From NCBI GenBank assembly GCA_030686995.1, contig CM060709.1, forward strand, positions 123,100,373 through 123,164,372: a DNA stretch of 64,000 bases. The letters run 5' to 3'. Made by a program: the position numbers and the translations under genes. Positions within the stretch are counted from its first letter, which is position 1, and each line of letters begins with the position of its first letter. Below, piece by piece: positions 35,201 through 46,896 of the stretch. The notes below the pieces were generated by a model that was not told the origin of the DNA, did not search any database, and saw only the letters and a list, made by a program, of their open reading frames with translations. The stretch is from Artemisia argyi (lineage: Eukaryota > Streptophyta > Magnoliopsida > Asterales > Asteraceae).

Positions 35201-36388
35201 GTACAAGTTTGAAACTGGATTAAATAACAGAAAACCTTAATTTTACTAAAACGATATTTCAATTACACTAATAATCTAATACTCCTTCACTTATGCTTCT
35301 CTCCCTTTTATAGTTGAAAATTAGGGTTCCTTAGACTCTTGTGAGCATATCCCAGCAACAATCTTGAACTTAGGATGATTAGAATTTAATCTTGGCCCTT
35401 GGTTGGTTTTGGCGCCAAAATCAGTTTGACCAAAGTATCTGTTTTAAGTGCAATTGGGGGTGCATTAATTGTGCCTTGTTTGTTAGGTTCAAGGTGGGTT
35501 TGGGCGGTGGATGTGATGGTGAAAGTGGGGTTAGTGGATTAGACAGGATTGCAGGGACAAGTGATGAAGAAGGAGGGAAGGGGTCAGGGTTTGACCCTTG
35601 TTTGACTGTGGCTTTTTACAATTAAAACGGGGATGGGCCTTGGGGGTGTTGAGCTTGTGGTATGGACTGGACTGGTGAGGGTGTTGTGTTTGGATTGGAT
35701 TTTGTTTGTTTGTAGGTTGGTTTTGGATTTTGGACTTTGTAAATAATACAAAGGTCCGTTTGGTATAGTAATTTAACAAGGACCAATTTTGCAATTAACT
35801 GAATTTTGAGAGACTGAAGTTATGACTTTCCCAAAGTTATTTCAAGGGTGTAACTTGCCAAGTCTCAATAGTAAAAGGACCATGAATGATAATTTTCCAA
35901 AATTTAATCCTAGGGACCAAAACTGCCAAACTTTAAAATTCAGGGACTAAACTTGTAATTTCTTCAAACTTTTCACCCAGGGACCAAACTTGAAAACTTG
36001 TAAATTCCTAAGGACTTTTTTTTACTTTTCATCCAAATCCAATGCTTAGGGGTCATTTCTGTCAATTTTCAAACTTGAGGGACCATTTCTGCCAATTTTG
36101 CAAACTTTTGTTCCAAGGACTATTTTTGGCATTTTGTGATTCCACCAGGTGTGTTTTGACATTCTGAGCTCAAAAGTGGTAATTTACTTCCCCGGCTCTG
36201 GCTTTTGATACGTTTTATAAACTCGTGCTCGTTTTTGTCCTTTTTGGTCTGATTTTTGCCAAGTTCTGAAATATTCGTTACAGCACGATCACAAACACAG
36301 AAACACAATATCTTTGGCATTTATGGTTAGTTTGTGTCTATTTTGGTCTTAATATGTCCAGAAAAAGGTGTGTGAATAAGCACACACA
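32230..36388 (-). repeat. Very long Ty3/gypsy LTR (family L), minus orientation
   Basis: No gene. It aligns, diverged and inverted, with the plus-strand LTR 55543-59118. Shared blocks include the 3' end (ACCAAGG-ATGGTCAACA and GTCGTTA...GAGGT...GAAATTGTA, 32260-32355), the AATAAGC-rich middle, and repeated GGGACCAAACTTG-like units (35800-36130). The outer end is fixed at 36388, where the minus strand begins T then a 7-bp hairpin, as in the plus copy. The left end is truncated or diverged at the junction with element C, no primer site remains, and no target duplication was found. Short frames at 33352-33775 and 35392-35794 are chance. Confidence 0.7.
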
Positions 36389-37254
36389 AACTTGGACTAG
36401 GACTTATGGAACCTACATTGTAGTTTTGAACGTTAGAATAAAATCATAAAAATCAAAACAAATCCATCTTAGTACTTTTGGTCTGCAGGCTGGCGGAACC
36501 ATTCGACAAGGCGAGCGGAACCCTCCTTTTGGTTCTGTCCAATAGGCCGACCCTGCAAGTTGTTCTCTTTTATGCATTACACCAAATACTCCTTATCCTT
36601 TTACCACAACACAACAACAGTTACTATTCACTCCACAACACCAATACACATAAAAATTAGGTTTCTCCTTCATCCTCCTTGCTCTCTAAACATCATTGTA
36701 AGTATTCTAAACATAATTACACTCCTGATCTGTGTCTAGGATTTCTATTCATGCACATAAACTAAAAACTTGGGGTTATGCATCAACTTTAGAAATCATA
36801 TAGAGCATGTGTTGTAAATAAAACTAATCATGTTTTCCTTAGTTAGGAATTGCATCTTGTAGGACATTATCATGTTTACCAAACACCCCATGTCAAATTT
36901 TTGCAAAAATACTTTTCACTACTAGGAAAAATATTTTTTTTCTTACAGTGTTGATACAAACTAAAAATGTTATGTTTTGAGCATCACTTGCATAATGTCT
37001 CTTGAATGCTAAAGGAAATATATAACTGATATGTATTTTTGGGTACATTCAAATGAGGCTACATTGAATTAGGAGCTTTTGGGTTATCTTTAGTTTTATA
37101 AGAAAATTTGCATAATAAAACGTTTTAAGCATTAAAATGAGTCAAGATAACCGCACCTCCACATTGTTTGCATGTAGGCACACACTAGAACATCTACATT
37201 ATAATAGTCATTAACTTAGTATAAAATGTGATATTTGTGTTTCTAGTAATCATC
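36389..37254 (+). other. Region before the retroelement gene; no gene seen
   Basis: It contains CTGGCGGAACC (36490-36500) and a GCGGAACC further on, a motif that returns as inverted repeats at 38728-38844. Otherwise AT-rich. It may be LTR or leader of the element carrying 37255-38360; termini were not found. Confidence 0.4.
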
Positions 37255-38360
37255 ATGCCTCCCGAAACTCACTATGAACACAAGGACACACTTAACTACC
37301 TTCCAAAACACCACAAAACCAAAGACTTAACTCCCAACCAAGTCAAAGTGTTTAAAGCTCTAGAAAAACGTTATGTTCATGAGGGTAGGACCATTGACCC
37401 CTCTTTCTTAGAAAACACCAATATTCGTAGGGAACTAGCCGACATCCATTTTGATTGCCTTCTAGATAACGATGAGCCCATTTGTCCTAGATTCATTCTA
37501 GAGTTCTATGCTTCCATCACTCTCCACACTAATGATGATGGTCTCAGGTCTTTGTCTTTCATGGCTAGTGGTCACACCTATAGCATCTCTCTTAATGACT
37601 TTGCCCAAGTTTTAGGTGTTCCGAATCATGGTACTTGTCTTTATTCGGACAACACTCACTCACAATTCTTGACTCGGTCATTGACTGGATCCATCCTTAT
37701 GATACTCCTCTTGTATCCAAGGAAGTCATTCGTGATCATCTCTTTGTTAGGAATTTTGATACTAGAAGAACTTGTTCGGGGAATGAGGTTGATAAGGACC
37801 TTTATGGTATGGAACTCAACGAGCTTAAGCTCAATTCAAGAAGTGGGAAGAAGTCCTTAGAGCCAATGTCATTAGTACCATAGGGAATATGGATCATCTC
37901 AATGTTTACCTTTGTTACATGCTCTACTCCGTGTCCATGCGTCAACCTTTCAATTTGGCTTACTACATAGCCAAAAGGATGGCGACATATCCATGCAAGG
38001 CACCACCGCTCTTCCAAATGGAATGCTTTTAACTCGTCTCTATAGACAATTTGCTCCCATTCCTCCTACTGCTCGAGGTCTTCGCCTAGACTACTCTCTC
38101 GTGCCACATATCTTTGTTCCATTAAGTGATAAGAGAGTTGCCAAGGCTTAAGGGAAACACCCTCATCCTCCTACTTCCTCATTATCATCATCGTCATCCA
38201 TGAGTGAAGATGACGGTTTACCTAACTCTAGACTACCACCTCTTGAGTACCTCCAACAACTCCCAAGGTTACCAAACGATTCGGAAGAGTTCAAGCAATA
38301 AAAGGGGATGTGGAAATGCTTTTGAAGGTACCTCAGCAAGCTCAACAAGAAGATTGATCA
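37255..38360 (+). pseudogene. Putative plant transposon protein (PF20167-like), frameshifted
   Basis: Starts MPPETHYEHKDTLNYLPKHH and continues LTPNQVKVFKALEKRYVHEG, RTIDPSFLEN, CPRFILEFYASITLH and SLNDFAQVLGVPNHGTC. After a frameshift near 37655 come VIDWIHPYDTPLVSKEVIRD and KDLYGMELNELKLNSRS; after another near 37850, NMDHLNVYLCYML and NLAYYIAKRMATYP; after a third near 38010, ALPNGMLLTRLYRQFAPIPP, then LPPLEYLQQLPRLPND. This matches my memory of the plant transposon protein domain common in composite gypsy-type elements; its role is unknown. At least three frameshifts and several stops make it a pseudogene. Identification rests on recall, not a search. Confidence 0.72.
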
Positions 38361-39362
38361 CCAATGAGAGCAATATTTAGAGTGTTTGGTATAACATAAC
38401 ATTTGAACTATTTGGTCATTAAAACAATGTGTTTTATGGATTTATGTATTTGTAGGATGATTTGGTAACTTTTAGACTATGTTTGTACTAATCGGATATG
38501 CAGGTGAGCAACTTTGTGATGTTGCCAAATTTTCGTTATTTTCACTAAGTATAGTGAAATTCGCCAGCACCCGTTCAAACTCTATCAGTACATATGTTTC
38601 TACCTACATTTCTATCATGTCCCAACTAATTTTTAATCTTTACACATGTTTTAGGAAAAATTTCAAAATTCTAAAGTCGTTCGGACCTTTGAAAATATAC
38701 ATTTTCTCGAATTTTTGCATGGTAGATCTGGCGGAACCAAATATAGGATTCCGCCAGTGTCATAATTTGGTTCCGCGAAATTCCAACGGATCCCACGGAA
38801 CCCAAATCAGGGTTCCGCGCGCGTCATCGTTTGGTTCCGCCAGCCTCTCAGGAAGTTTTCTACGTTTTTCAAAAATTTGACTCCTCTCCAATACCAAATC
38901 TTCATTTTAAGTTAGAAACATATTTGTTATACTTTATTAAGCACATTAAGATCATTTTTAGTCATTAGAACCAATAGAAAGCCACTTCCCGCCAAAAATT
39001 CAATTTACTCATAACTAACTCATGGAACCCTTCTGCATAAAGCAATGAACCCTCATTTTGGTTCCTTGCAATCTGTGGTACCTCTGACCACAAATATTTG
39101 ATATGACCACATAGCATTTAGTGCTTATCTTGGTCTTTTTACTCAATCAAGTTTCATTGGATTGACTTCCAATGATTTGACAACCTTTTTAAACCTACCA
39201 AATGATTAGGAACCCTCAATCTTTGTATGGAAGAACATCAAATCCAAACACTCCTTCCAAAATTTCTTCAACTCTATAAATTTGACCATCTTGGATACTT
39301 CTAAATCACATCATCACCATCAACATCTCTGATCATTAGCTTTTAAATAACCACCTTTGACA
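38361..39362 (+). other. Non-coding region with inverted GGTTCCGCC repeats
   Basis: No gene. At 38728-38843 copies of GGTTCCGC/GCGGAACC face each other, the outer pair being a perfect 11-bp inverted repeat (CTGGCGGAACC at 38728, its complement at 38833). CTATAAATT near 39275 could be a TATA box for the proline-rich frame that follows. Confidence 0.45.
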
Positions 39363-39698
39363 ATGACAAAGTCAAACAACTCTACACCATCATGACCCAT
39401 TAGGCGAACCGCCATAATAAGTGTCAAACCATTTTGTTTCAATACAACAATCAACCTAAGCTCATCATCATCGGATGAATCACCACTCATCATCTCATCA
39501 CCTATCAAGGATGAAAATTTCCTTAATCTTGCCACTCCTACACCATCACCAAGACCACAAAATGTCATATCCACTCCACCACCAACAAAAACACCCATTG
39601 ATTCAACACCACCACCGGCTCCAGCTCAACTAGATCTGGCAATTTCTGACACGGACCTGTTAACATGACATGACACGACCTGCTCTTAACAGGTTTCA

Positions 39699-39780
39699 TG
39701 TCTTAACAGGTCCGGACCTGTTAAGACACGAATAATATTAACAGGTTTCGTGTCTTAACAAGTCCGGACCTGTTAAGACA
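39699..39780 (+). repeat. Paired subterminal palindromes of the hAT element
   Basis: A perfect 30-bp palindrome at 39699-39728 (core AACAGGTCCGGACCTGTT) and a second copy at 39751-39780 with one mismatch, in a 52-bp tandem unit. Subterminal repeats bind transposase in hAT elements such as Ac; a role here is inferred. Confidence 0.8.
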
Positions 39781-41994
39781 CGTTAAGATACGTTAATATA
39801 TATATTGTTCTAAAAAACCATAACTTTCCAACTACTTAGCCACTCACTCATCTCATCTCACGATTCTCACTTTCTCAGCCTCCATTCCTCCCTCATCATT
39901 TAACCAACAAATCACATAAAAACTCACCATTTAACCACAAAATCTTTCACCTTTCACCAACAATTCAACAATTCGTGTATATATACTGGAACCGATTTTG
40001 GAGTTTGAAGTTTTTCTCTCAATCTTTTGGGGTAATTATTCTAAACTTTTTGTTACTGCTTTATATGCTGATTATATATCAATTTGTTGAAGTATGAAAC
40101 AAAAAAGTTGTATATTGTTCATATGATATAAAAACAATAATAAAATAAATCAAAAACAATAATTAAATAAATCGATTAGTTAAATAAATCGAATGGAAAG
40201 AACAACATATAAGAAGAATGAATTAATTAATACCTTTTAGAATAAATTGTTTTGAATGTGTATGCCAAATTTTATGTGGATTGGTTTAGCTTTTTTCCCA
40301 GATTTTAGTCTTTTTGTGAATATTTGCAACAATTACCAAATCAGTGAAAGTTGTTTTCATTCATATCGCGACTTTTAATTTTACAATATAGTGGACAAAG
40401 TAAAGTAAATAAGTGCTGCTGGTGTTGTTAATATTTTGTAGATGGATCCTGAGTGTGTTGAAATTGACCCGGAAAAAAATAGCTCAAAGAGTGTTGATAT
40501 GAAATCTAATGAGGTCGAATCTGTGGATATGGAAGGAGGAGTGAAGAGAAAACGGAAGGAGCGATCTACCGTATGGAATTTCTTTGAAAAAGTTAAGAAC
40601 GCAATAAAAGGTGCCAAAAAAGTGCAATGTAAGTGCAACAAGTGTAATAGTATTTTCACATATGATAGTAAACAAGGTACGGGTAATCTATTGCGACACA
40701 AAGAAAGATGTTATGGTAAAGGTTGTCATGATGTTGGTCAAATGCTATTTAATAGTGACATGACACTACGGTCATCTAGATTTAATCAAAAAACTTTTCG
40801 TGATTTGCTTGTGGCTGCTACTGTTAGGCATGAATTGCCTTTCTCGTTTGTTGATTATAAGGGTGTTAGAGATTTAATTACATACTTGCAACCTGATGCA
40901 AACGTCATTACTAGGAATACTGTTAAATCTGATTTGTTGAAATTGTTTAAGATAGAGAAGGAAAAAATTAGAACGATGCTTATGGAATCACCGGGGATGT
41001 TGTGTTTAACTTCAGACTTATGGTCTTCTATTACTACCGATGGTTATTTAGCAATTACCGTGCATTTTATTGACAAAGATTGGGTTTTGCAAAAGAGAGT
41101 TTTATCATTTTCTTTCATGCCACCACCTCATTCGGGCATTGCTCTAAGTGCAACAGTGTTTTCAATTTTAGAAGAGTGGGGCATAGAAAAGAAGATATTT
41201 TGTGTGACTTTAGATAATGCATCTTCTAATGACCGTTTTGTTGATCTATTAAGGGAACCATTAGATACAAAGTCGCCACTTATTTCTAGTGGTACGTTTT
41301 TTCATATGAGATGTTGTGCACGTATTTTAAACTTGATTGTGCAAGAAGGGCTCAAGGAAATTGATCAAGCTGTTTGCAAGGTTAGAGAGAGTGTCAAGTA
41401 TGTTAAAGGATCGCATTCACAAGTAAGGAAACAAAAGTTCTTGGATTGTGTTAAGTTGAAAGGTTTAAGTTCGAAAAGGGGGTTAAGGCAAGACGTTCCT
41501 ACTAGGTGGAATTCTACTTTTATAATGCTTGATAGTGCCATTTATTACCGAAAGGCGTTTGAAATTTTAGCATTAGATGATTCTAATTATAAGAGTTGTC
41601 CAAGTGCTTTAGAGTGGGACATCATTGAAAGGATTTGTGTTTTCCTTGGCGTTTTTTATGATGTGACTAATGTTTTCTCGGGTACCAAATATCCTACTGC
41701 AAACTTGTACTATCCCCACGTGTTTATGGCTTATTTAACTTTGCATGATAGTATGACTTTGGGAGATGAGTATATGAAGGATATGGCAACATCTATGATG
41801 GAGAAATTGCAAAAGTACTGGTCTGATTTTAATCTCACTCTAGCCATAGCTGTGGTATTCGATCCAAGATACAAATTGCACTTTATTGAATGGAGTTATA
41901 AAAAGATTTATGGAGAGATCAACGACAAATTTGGTATAGTTGATAAGTTATTGGATGCCACTTTTCAAGAATATGTAAATGTGCATGATGGTTC

Positions 41995-43407
41995 TGATGA
42001 GGCGAAAAATGAACCACTTTTAGAGGGTCATTTAAGCCCGGAATTGAATTTATTTGATCAAATATTGCCCTAAATCGTTCCTTTTGTGATTTTAGGTACT
42101 TTGGGAGAGAAATCTGGAAAACGAAGCAATTCGGACATTTTTGGAGCATAAAAGTGAAGAAAACGCCAAAGACTTAATTTTCCAAGCTGGGAACAGTATG
42201 TGACGGCGTCAAGAGTACCATCCTGACGGCGTCAAGAGTAAATTGCATGACGGCCCAGTACAGAAATGAAGGCGTCATAAGGAAGAGCGTCAAGAGTTAA
42301 ATATGTGATGGCCTGGAAAAATTTAATACATGACGGCGTCAGATGTAGATCAAGGCAGTCCGAGGATTCTTTTGGCGGCGAGATGACAGCGTCACCCCTT
42401 TGTTCTTGACGCCGTCAAACTCAATTTTCTATATATAGTTTTCTAATTTTCATTCAAAAGGAGGAACAAGTTTGGAGAAACCCTAAGGCCGAACCATATA
42501 CGATTTTTACAGGTTTTTCAAGGGTTTTCAGCCCTTGAACCCTTACATGTGTAATTGAGATAAGTGTTCTTCTAATTCAATCAATATGTCTATGTGTTGG
42601 TTGTCTATATCGTGTGCTTGTCTTAATTCCACCATGCTAGGCTAGATTTATCTTGTGTTTGCTTAGATCTAATGAAACCTAGATGGTGATTATGTGTTGA
42701 TTACTTGTTTATGGTTGTATTGGATGAATGATTTCAATGTTAGGCTTAAGAAAACTGGCAGATCTCCAAATGGTAACATGCTTGAACGTTTTAGGAAACA
42801 TGAACCGATGTGTACTAGGTTTTATTGGTTGTATTTAATGCATGAGTAAATTCTAATGATCCCATGTTAGGAGCTTCTTAGCCGGCTCGACATAGGAGTG
42901 AAGTAGGCACTCATAGGATTGGGGAGTTAAGTACGCCACCCCATGAATGGTATTAAGGAATACAATCCGTCATCCACGCAACTATAACAAGTAATTAACG
43001 TGTAAAAGATATCTAGGGAGTAGTGAAATCTAAGTAAACACAATTTCTCTACTTATTGCTCACAACCTTAGTTTAATTTAGTTTTATTTTCATTTCTAGT
43101 ATTTTATTTTGATTGCATCTTTAGTATTGGGTTAGTTGACAAGCAACTAATTCCGCCCAAATCCTTCAAACCCGAGATTTTTACTTGCTTTCTAAAAAAT
43201 ATAAAAAATACAAAAATAATCATCTCTCATCTTTAGAACTAGTATTTAGGTTTTCTAATCCTAGCAACACTATTCCTAGCTGAACGATCAATACCCCGGT
43301 ACTTGTCACTGTACTATACTACAACGATCAGGTACACTGCCTGGTGGGGGTTGTAAGCTTCTCGAGATCCCTCGAGAGGTAAAGCCTGGTGCAATCCCTA
43401 CGCATCA
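41995..43407 (+). repeat. 5' LTR of element D
   Basis: TGATGAGGCG to CGCATCA. Two exact and several decayed TGACG-N-CGTCA sites at 42199-42418, TATA-like CTATATATAG at 42429-42438, anti-tRNA-Asp stretch at 43301-43329. Confidence 0.95.
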
Positions 43408-43413
43408 AATTTT

Positions 43414-43431
43414 TGGCGCCGCTGCCGGGGA
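43414..43431 (+). other. Primer binding site of element D
   Basis: TGGCGCCGCTGCCGGGGA; one mismatch to the expected complement of the tRNA-Asp 3' end. Confidence 0.9.
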
Positions 43432-43589
43432 AATAGTTATTGTCTAGGTTAGGATTTCTTTTTATTAGGTCTACTTGCTAGATTCCTTTCTAGTAAGATT
43501 TTATTTTTATTTTTAGGTTTCCTCTAGTCTATCTTTTCTTTGTGTCTTTGTTCGTAAAAACCTTTCCATTGACTTTTCCGTTCACCATT

Positions 43590-44798
43590 ATGGAGAACGC
43601 GAATCCGCCAAATTTTTCATCCAATCGACCAAACCCATTACAAAATCTACCCTTTTCTCTTCAAAATGACATCTTTATGTTTCGACAACATCATGGTGAA
43701 TCTTTTCCCGATGCCTGGACTCGTTTCAAATACTTACTACAAAAAGTCCTTCACTATGGCCTTGATTTATTGCCTCTACTTCAATTATTTCACACTCGTA
43801 TCGACTACGAAACCCAAATAAGGCTTGACTATGTAACAGATGGGGAGTTTTGGGAGTATGATGTCAAAGACGCATGGGAAAACTTTGAGATTCATGCCCA
43901 ATACAGAAGTGGAACATGGGACCCAAAAAATGTAAGTGTAGACCTATTTTCAATATGGAAGGCACAATCGAAAAGTTTGCTTGGGGATAAAAAGATTAGT
44001 GTCGAGCCACCTAGTTGCATGTCATGGTTAGGCACTACCACAATACAAGATGAACACATAGGTGATATTGATGTGATGGAAGAGATAGTAGAATACCCAA
44101 GCCCACTAAGTACCCCACAAGTCCTACCATCATTTGATGCGTACACACCGCCCGTGACTTACCCGAAAGAAGTAGAAGAGACTATATGATCTGCAATTGA
44201 GGTAGAACCCTTGGACCAAGCACCACTAGAGGATATAGGTTTGAATACTTGTAATGATAACCTTACTCTTAGTCCTAAGGAAGTTCCTAGTTTTGATGAA
44301 CCGGAGCCTCAACCAAAACCGTTACCTAATCTTCCATCCTTGGATGAAAATTTAGGAATTGAAATAGGTTCCAATCCACCCATCAAACCATATAGACCGG
44401 GTAGTCTTAGGATAAAGGTAATAGACTTTAAGCCATGTAGAGAAGAAGCCAATATAGGAGTGGAACATAACCTTACATTCTTACATCACCCATTTATGAT
44501 TGATCACAAGAAACATTACGGGTTTAAACCAGGTTTATTAGGTCAAGATGGATCCCCAACTAGTAATCTCTTGAAGTTGATTGAAAATGATCCCTTTCTA
44601 GGAGAAAATCTTAATCCAAAAACTAACCCGATTGTATTAGGTAAGGTTATGATGAGAGGAGCACACCCTGTTGAGCATATAATTCATCCACCACTCTTTC
44701 CTCACGTGGCATACTTCCACCGAGAAGGTGTGTATCGCTACTATCACCCGCACTTAATCCTAAGTGTAGGGAAAACCTCTCTTATTTCCGTTAAATAA
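43590..44798 (+). pseudogene. Gag-derived accessory protein of element D (one in-frame stop)
   Basis: Starts MENANPPNFSSNRPNPLQNL (an upstream in-frame ATG at 43542 is possible). A shortened Gag core follows (DIFMFRQHHGESFPDAWTRF, KVLHYGLDLLPLLQLFHTRI), lacking the FPPGKTA upstream half. The second half is the domain shared with element 1: TPPVTYPKEVEETI, a TGA at 44187-44189 where element 1 has glycine (GGA), then VEPLDQAPLEDIGLNTC, HKKHYGFKPGLLGQDG and the tail GVYRYYHPHLILSVGKTS. Element D holds about 90 residues between them that element 1 lacks. The single stop is the only disruption, so decay is recent. Role unknown; the Gag core suggests particle association. Confidence 0.75.
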
Positions 44799-46796
44799 GG
44801 GTAGAGTCAGGCTCGTGACTCGAACAAAAACAAGCGCTTCTTGGGAGGCAACCCATGCTTTGTGTGATTTTATTTTGTTTGTTTGTTATTTGCTTCCGTA
44901 TGCATGCTTTATTTTTATTGTTGGTAAATCATGTTTCGAAACTAAAAAAGTTGAAATACTTTACTTTGTTGTTTTGGCCTAGTCTTAACTTCACCTAAAC
45001 GTATTTTTGCAAAAGATAAGTGTAAGGGGAAACCCCAAATATGTTTTTAAGAAACAAACCGATCATGATTCTCCACAATATTAAATGAACATATATATTC
45101 GTATTTGTTAGAGTCAAATGCTTGTATTGAGTCATAATGAAGTTTTGCAGGATTTTCTAGGAAGTAGGACCAAGTTTTTCCAGAAATTTTCCGGAAACTT
45201 AACATAAGAATTTCTGCAGGTCACTTTTGACGGCGCCATGAGTTTACTCTTGACGGCGTCACGTGTAAAAATCTGGAAATTTTACCAGTTTTGTTTTTCT
45301 AACGGAGTCTTAAAATTTTTGTTGAATAATTAAGTTTTATAATCTCCAGGAAATCTGCAAACTTCATTCCCCAAGCATTATATCTTATTTTGTTTTCTTG
45401 GATTTAGTAACTTATGTAGATTGCCGCCGATTTTATGCGAGGTTGCTTTGTTTGTTTTCTCAGGATTTACAAGTTATGTATGACAAGAAGATGATTTATT
45501 TTTCTGGAAGGGAAGCTTTGATTGTTCGTTTTCTTGGAGGAAGATTTAACCTGGCTACCTAATAATCCTTACCGAGCGAATCAGGGGAGTATTTGATTTC
45601 ATTTGTTTTACTTATTTCACTTTTACATTCTTTACTTGAACATTGGGGACAATGTTCATCTTAAGTGTAAGGGGAGGGTAAAATGATGATACCTTACAGA
45701 TACACTTTCGCTTGAGTTTGTTTGTTTGATGGTAGATGTGTAATAAAACTATGAGAAATACTTGTTAGTGCAATTTTAGCGCCAAATTTAAAATTTTTTA
45801 CAACATTTAGGAGTGAAACTTTAGCCATAGCAAGCGTCTCATGGATAGAAGATTGTATGACTAGCACAAAATCGTATATTCAGAAAAATTTTCCACCCAA
45901 ATATGTGAGGTTCGCCTTTAGATTTGATAGGAAAAGCATTTATTATTAGTGCTTATGAGTGTACCGGTAGCATCCCGAGACCGCTAGTGAGACTACATTC
46001 GTGTAGTAGGATTTGCTACATGATAAGAGGCATTAGGATCACCCTTGTGTTAAACCTGTATTATAATTACTTGACCGTTTAAGTCATATTACTTGGCTAG
46101 TTAAGTCAACTAATTTTTCCCACACCTTAGCGTTGTACTCAATTTTAGTACGCGAAATCCCTAGTACACCCCTCCGAGCCTATCTTTTCGTTTCTAACTT
46201 TAAGCATTTTACTTAAAGGAAGAATTTGTTATAACCCACTTAAATGTACACCCAAATCGCCTTAGCCTTCCGTGTACGCGCTCATTTTTAGTGCATTATT
46301 GTTATTTGTTAAACCCTAAGTTAATTATCTAATTGATTACATGGTTGCTAAGTCGAGTCATATCTTTGTACATATTGTTTTGGGACGATTGAGACTCATG
46401 GGTAAAGTACTTATTTTATGAAGTAATGGGGAAGAACATCATTTATTACCCCCATATATACGTTAATCTTAAAAGTACTCCAAGTGTTTTGATTTTCTTA
46501 ATTCGAGTCATTAGATTAGTTTATTGTAAAATATGTAAAGATTCAAGTGTAAGGGGAATGTTCATTCCCTATGATGTATTATTTTGGATGGTAGGGTAAG
46601 AGTGTATGCAAAAAAAAAAAAAAAAAAAAAAAAAAGAAAAAAAAAATCGAAAAATCAAGAAAAAGAAAAAAAAATAGAAAAAGAGAAAAGAAAAACATAC
46701 GGACTACCATCCCGTTTCATTCTATGTTCATTTTATGTTTTTGTTATTTTTCATTTATTAGCTTAAGTCGAGTCTAGTCTTGGCTTAGCAACGCCA
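44799..46796 (+). other. Conserved 3' non-coding region of element D (truncated)
   Basis: Collinear with 10329-12360 of element 1, starting with the same CGCTTCTTGGGAGGCAACCC. Contains three of the AAGTGTAAGGGG motifs (about 45020, 45663, 46545), the first hairpin module and the bracketed A-rich tract (about 46610-46690). It ends at AACGCCA (46796), about 480 bp short of a normal 3' end, so the fourth motif and its hairpin are missing. No gene. Confidence 0.8.
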
Positions 46797-46896
46797 CCAG
46801 TTGATTGAAAATGATCCCTTTCTAGGACAAATTTGGTATAGTTGATAAGTTATTGGATGCCACTTTTCAAGAATATGTAAATGTGCATGATGGTTC
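46797..46896 (+). other. Repair scar: copied element D and hAT fragments
   Basis: 46799-46827 repeats 44575-44603 of element D exactly (29 bp). 46826-46896 repeats hAT positions 41924-41994 (71 bp), including the GGTTC duplication, and then the 3' LTR starts. The natural end of the internal region with its polypurine tract is missing. Confidence 0.92.

Noticed and set aside
32230..36388. Solo-LTR status of the minus-strand long LTR
   Set aside because: No matching 5-bp duplication is found at its ends and the left end appears truncated against element C.
37228..37254. Upstream ATG at 37228 as start of the plant transposon protein
   Set aside because: The extra nine residues are hydrophobic and unlike family starts; MPPETHYEHK at 37255 fits better, though an intact start cannot be proven in a pseudogene.
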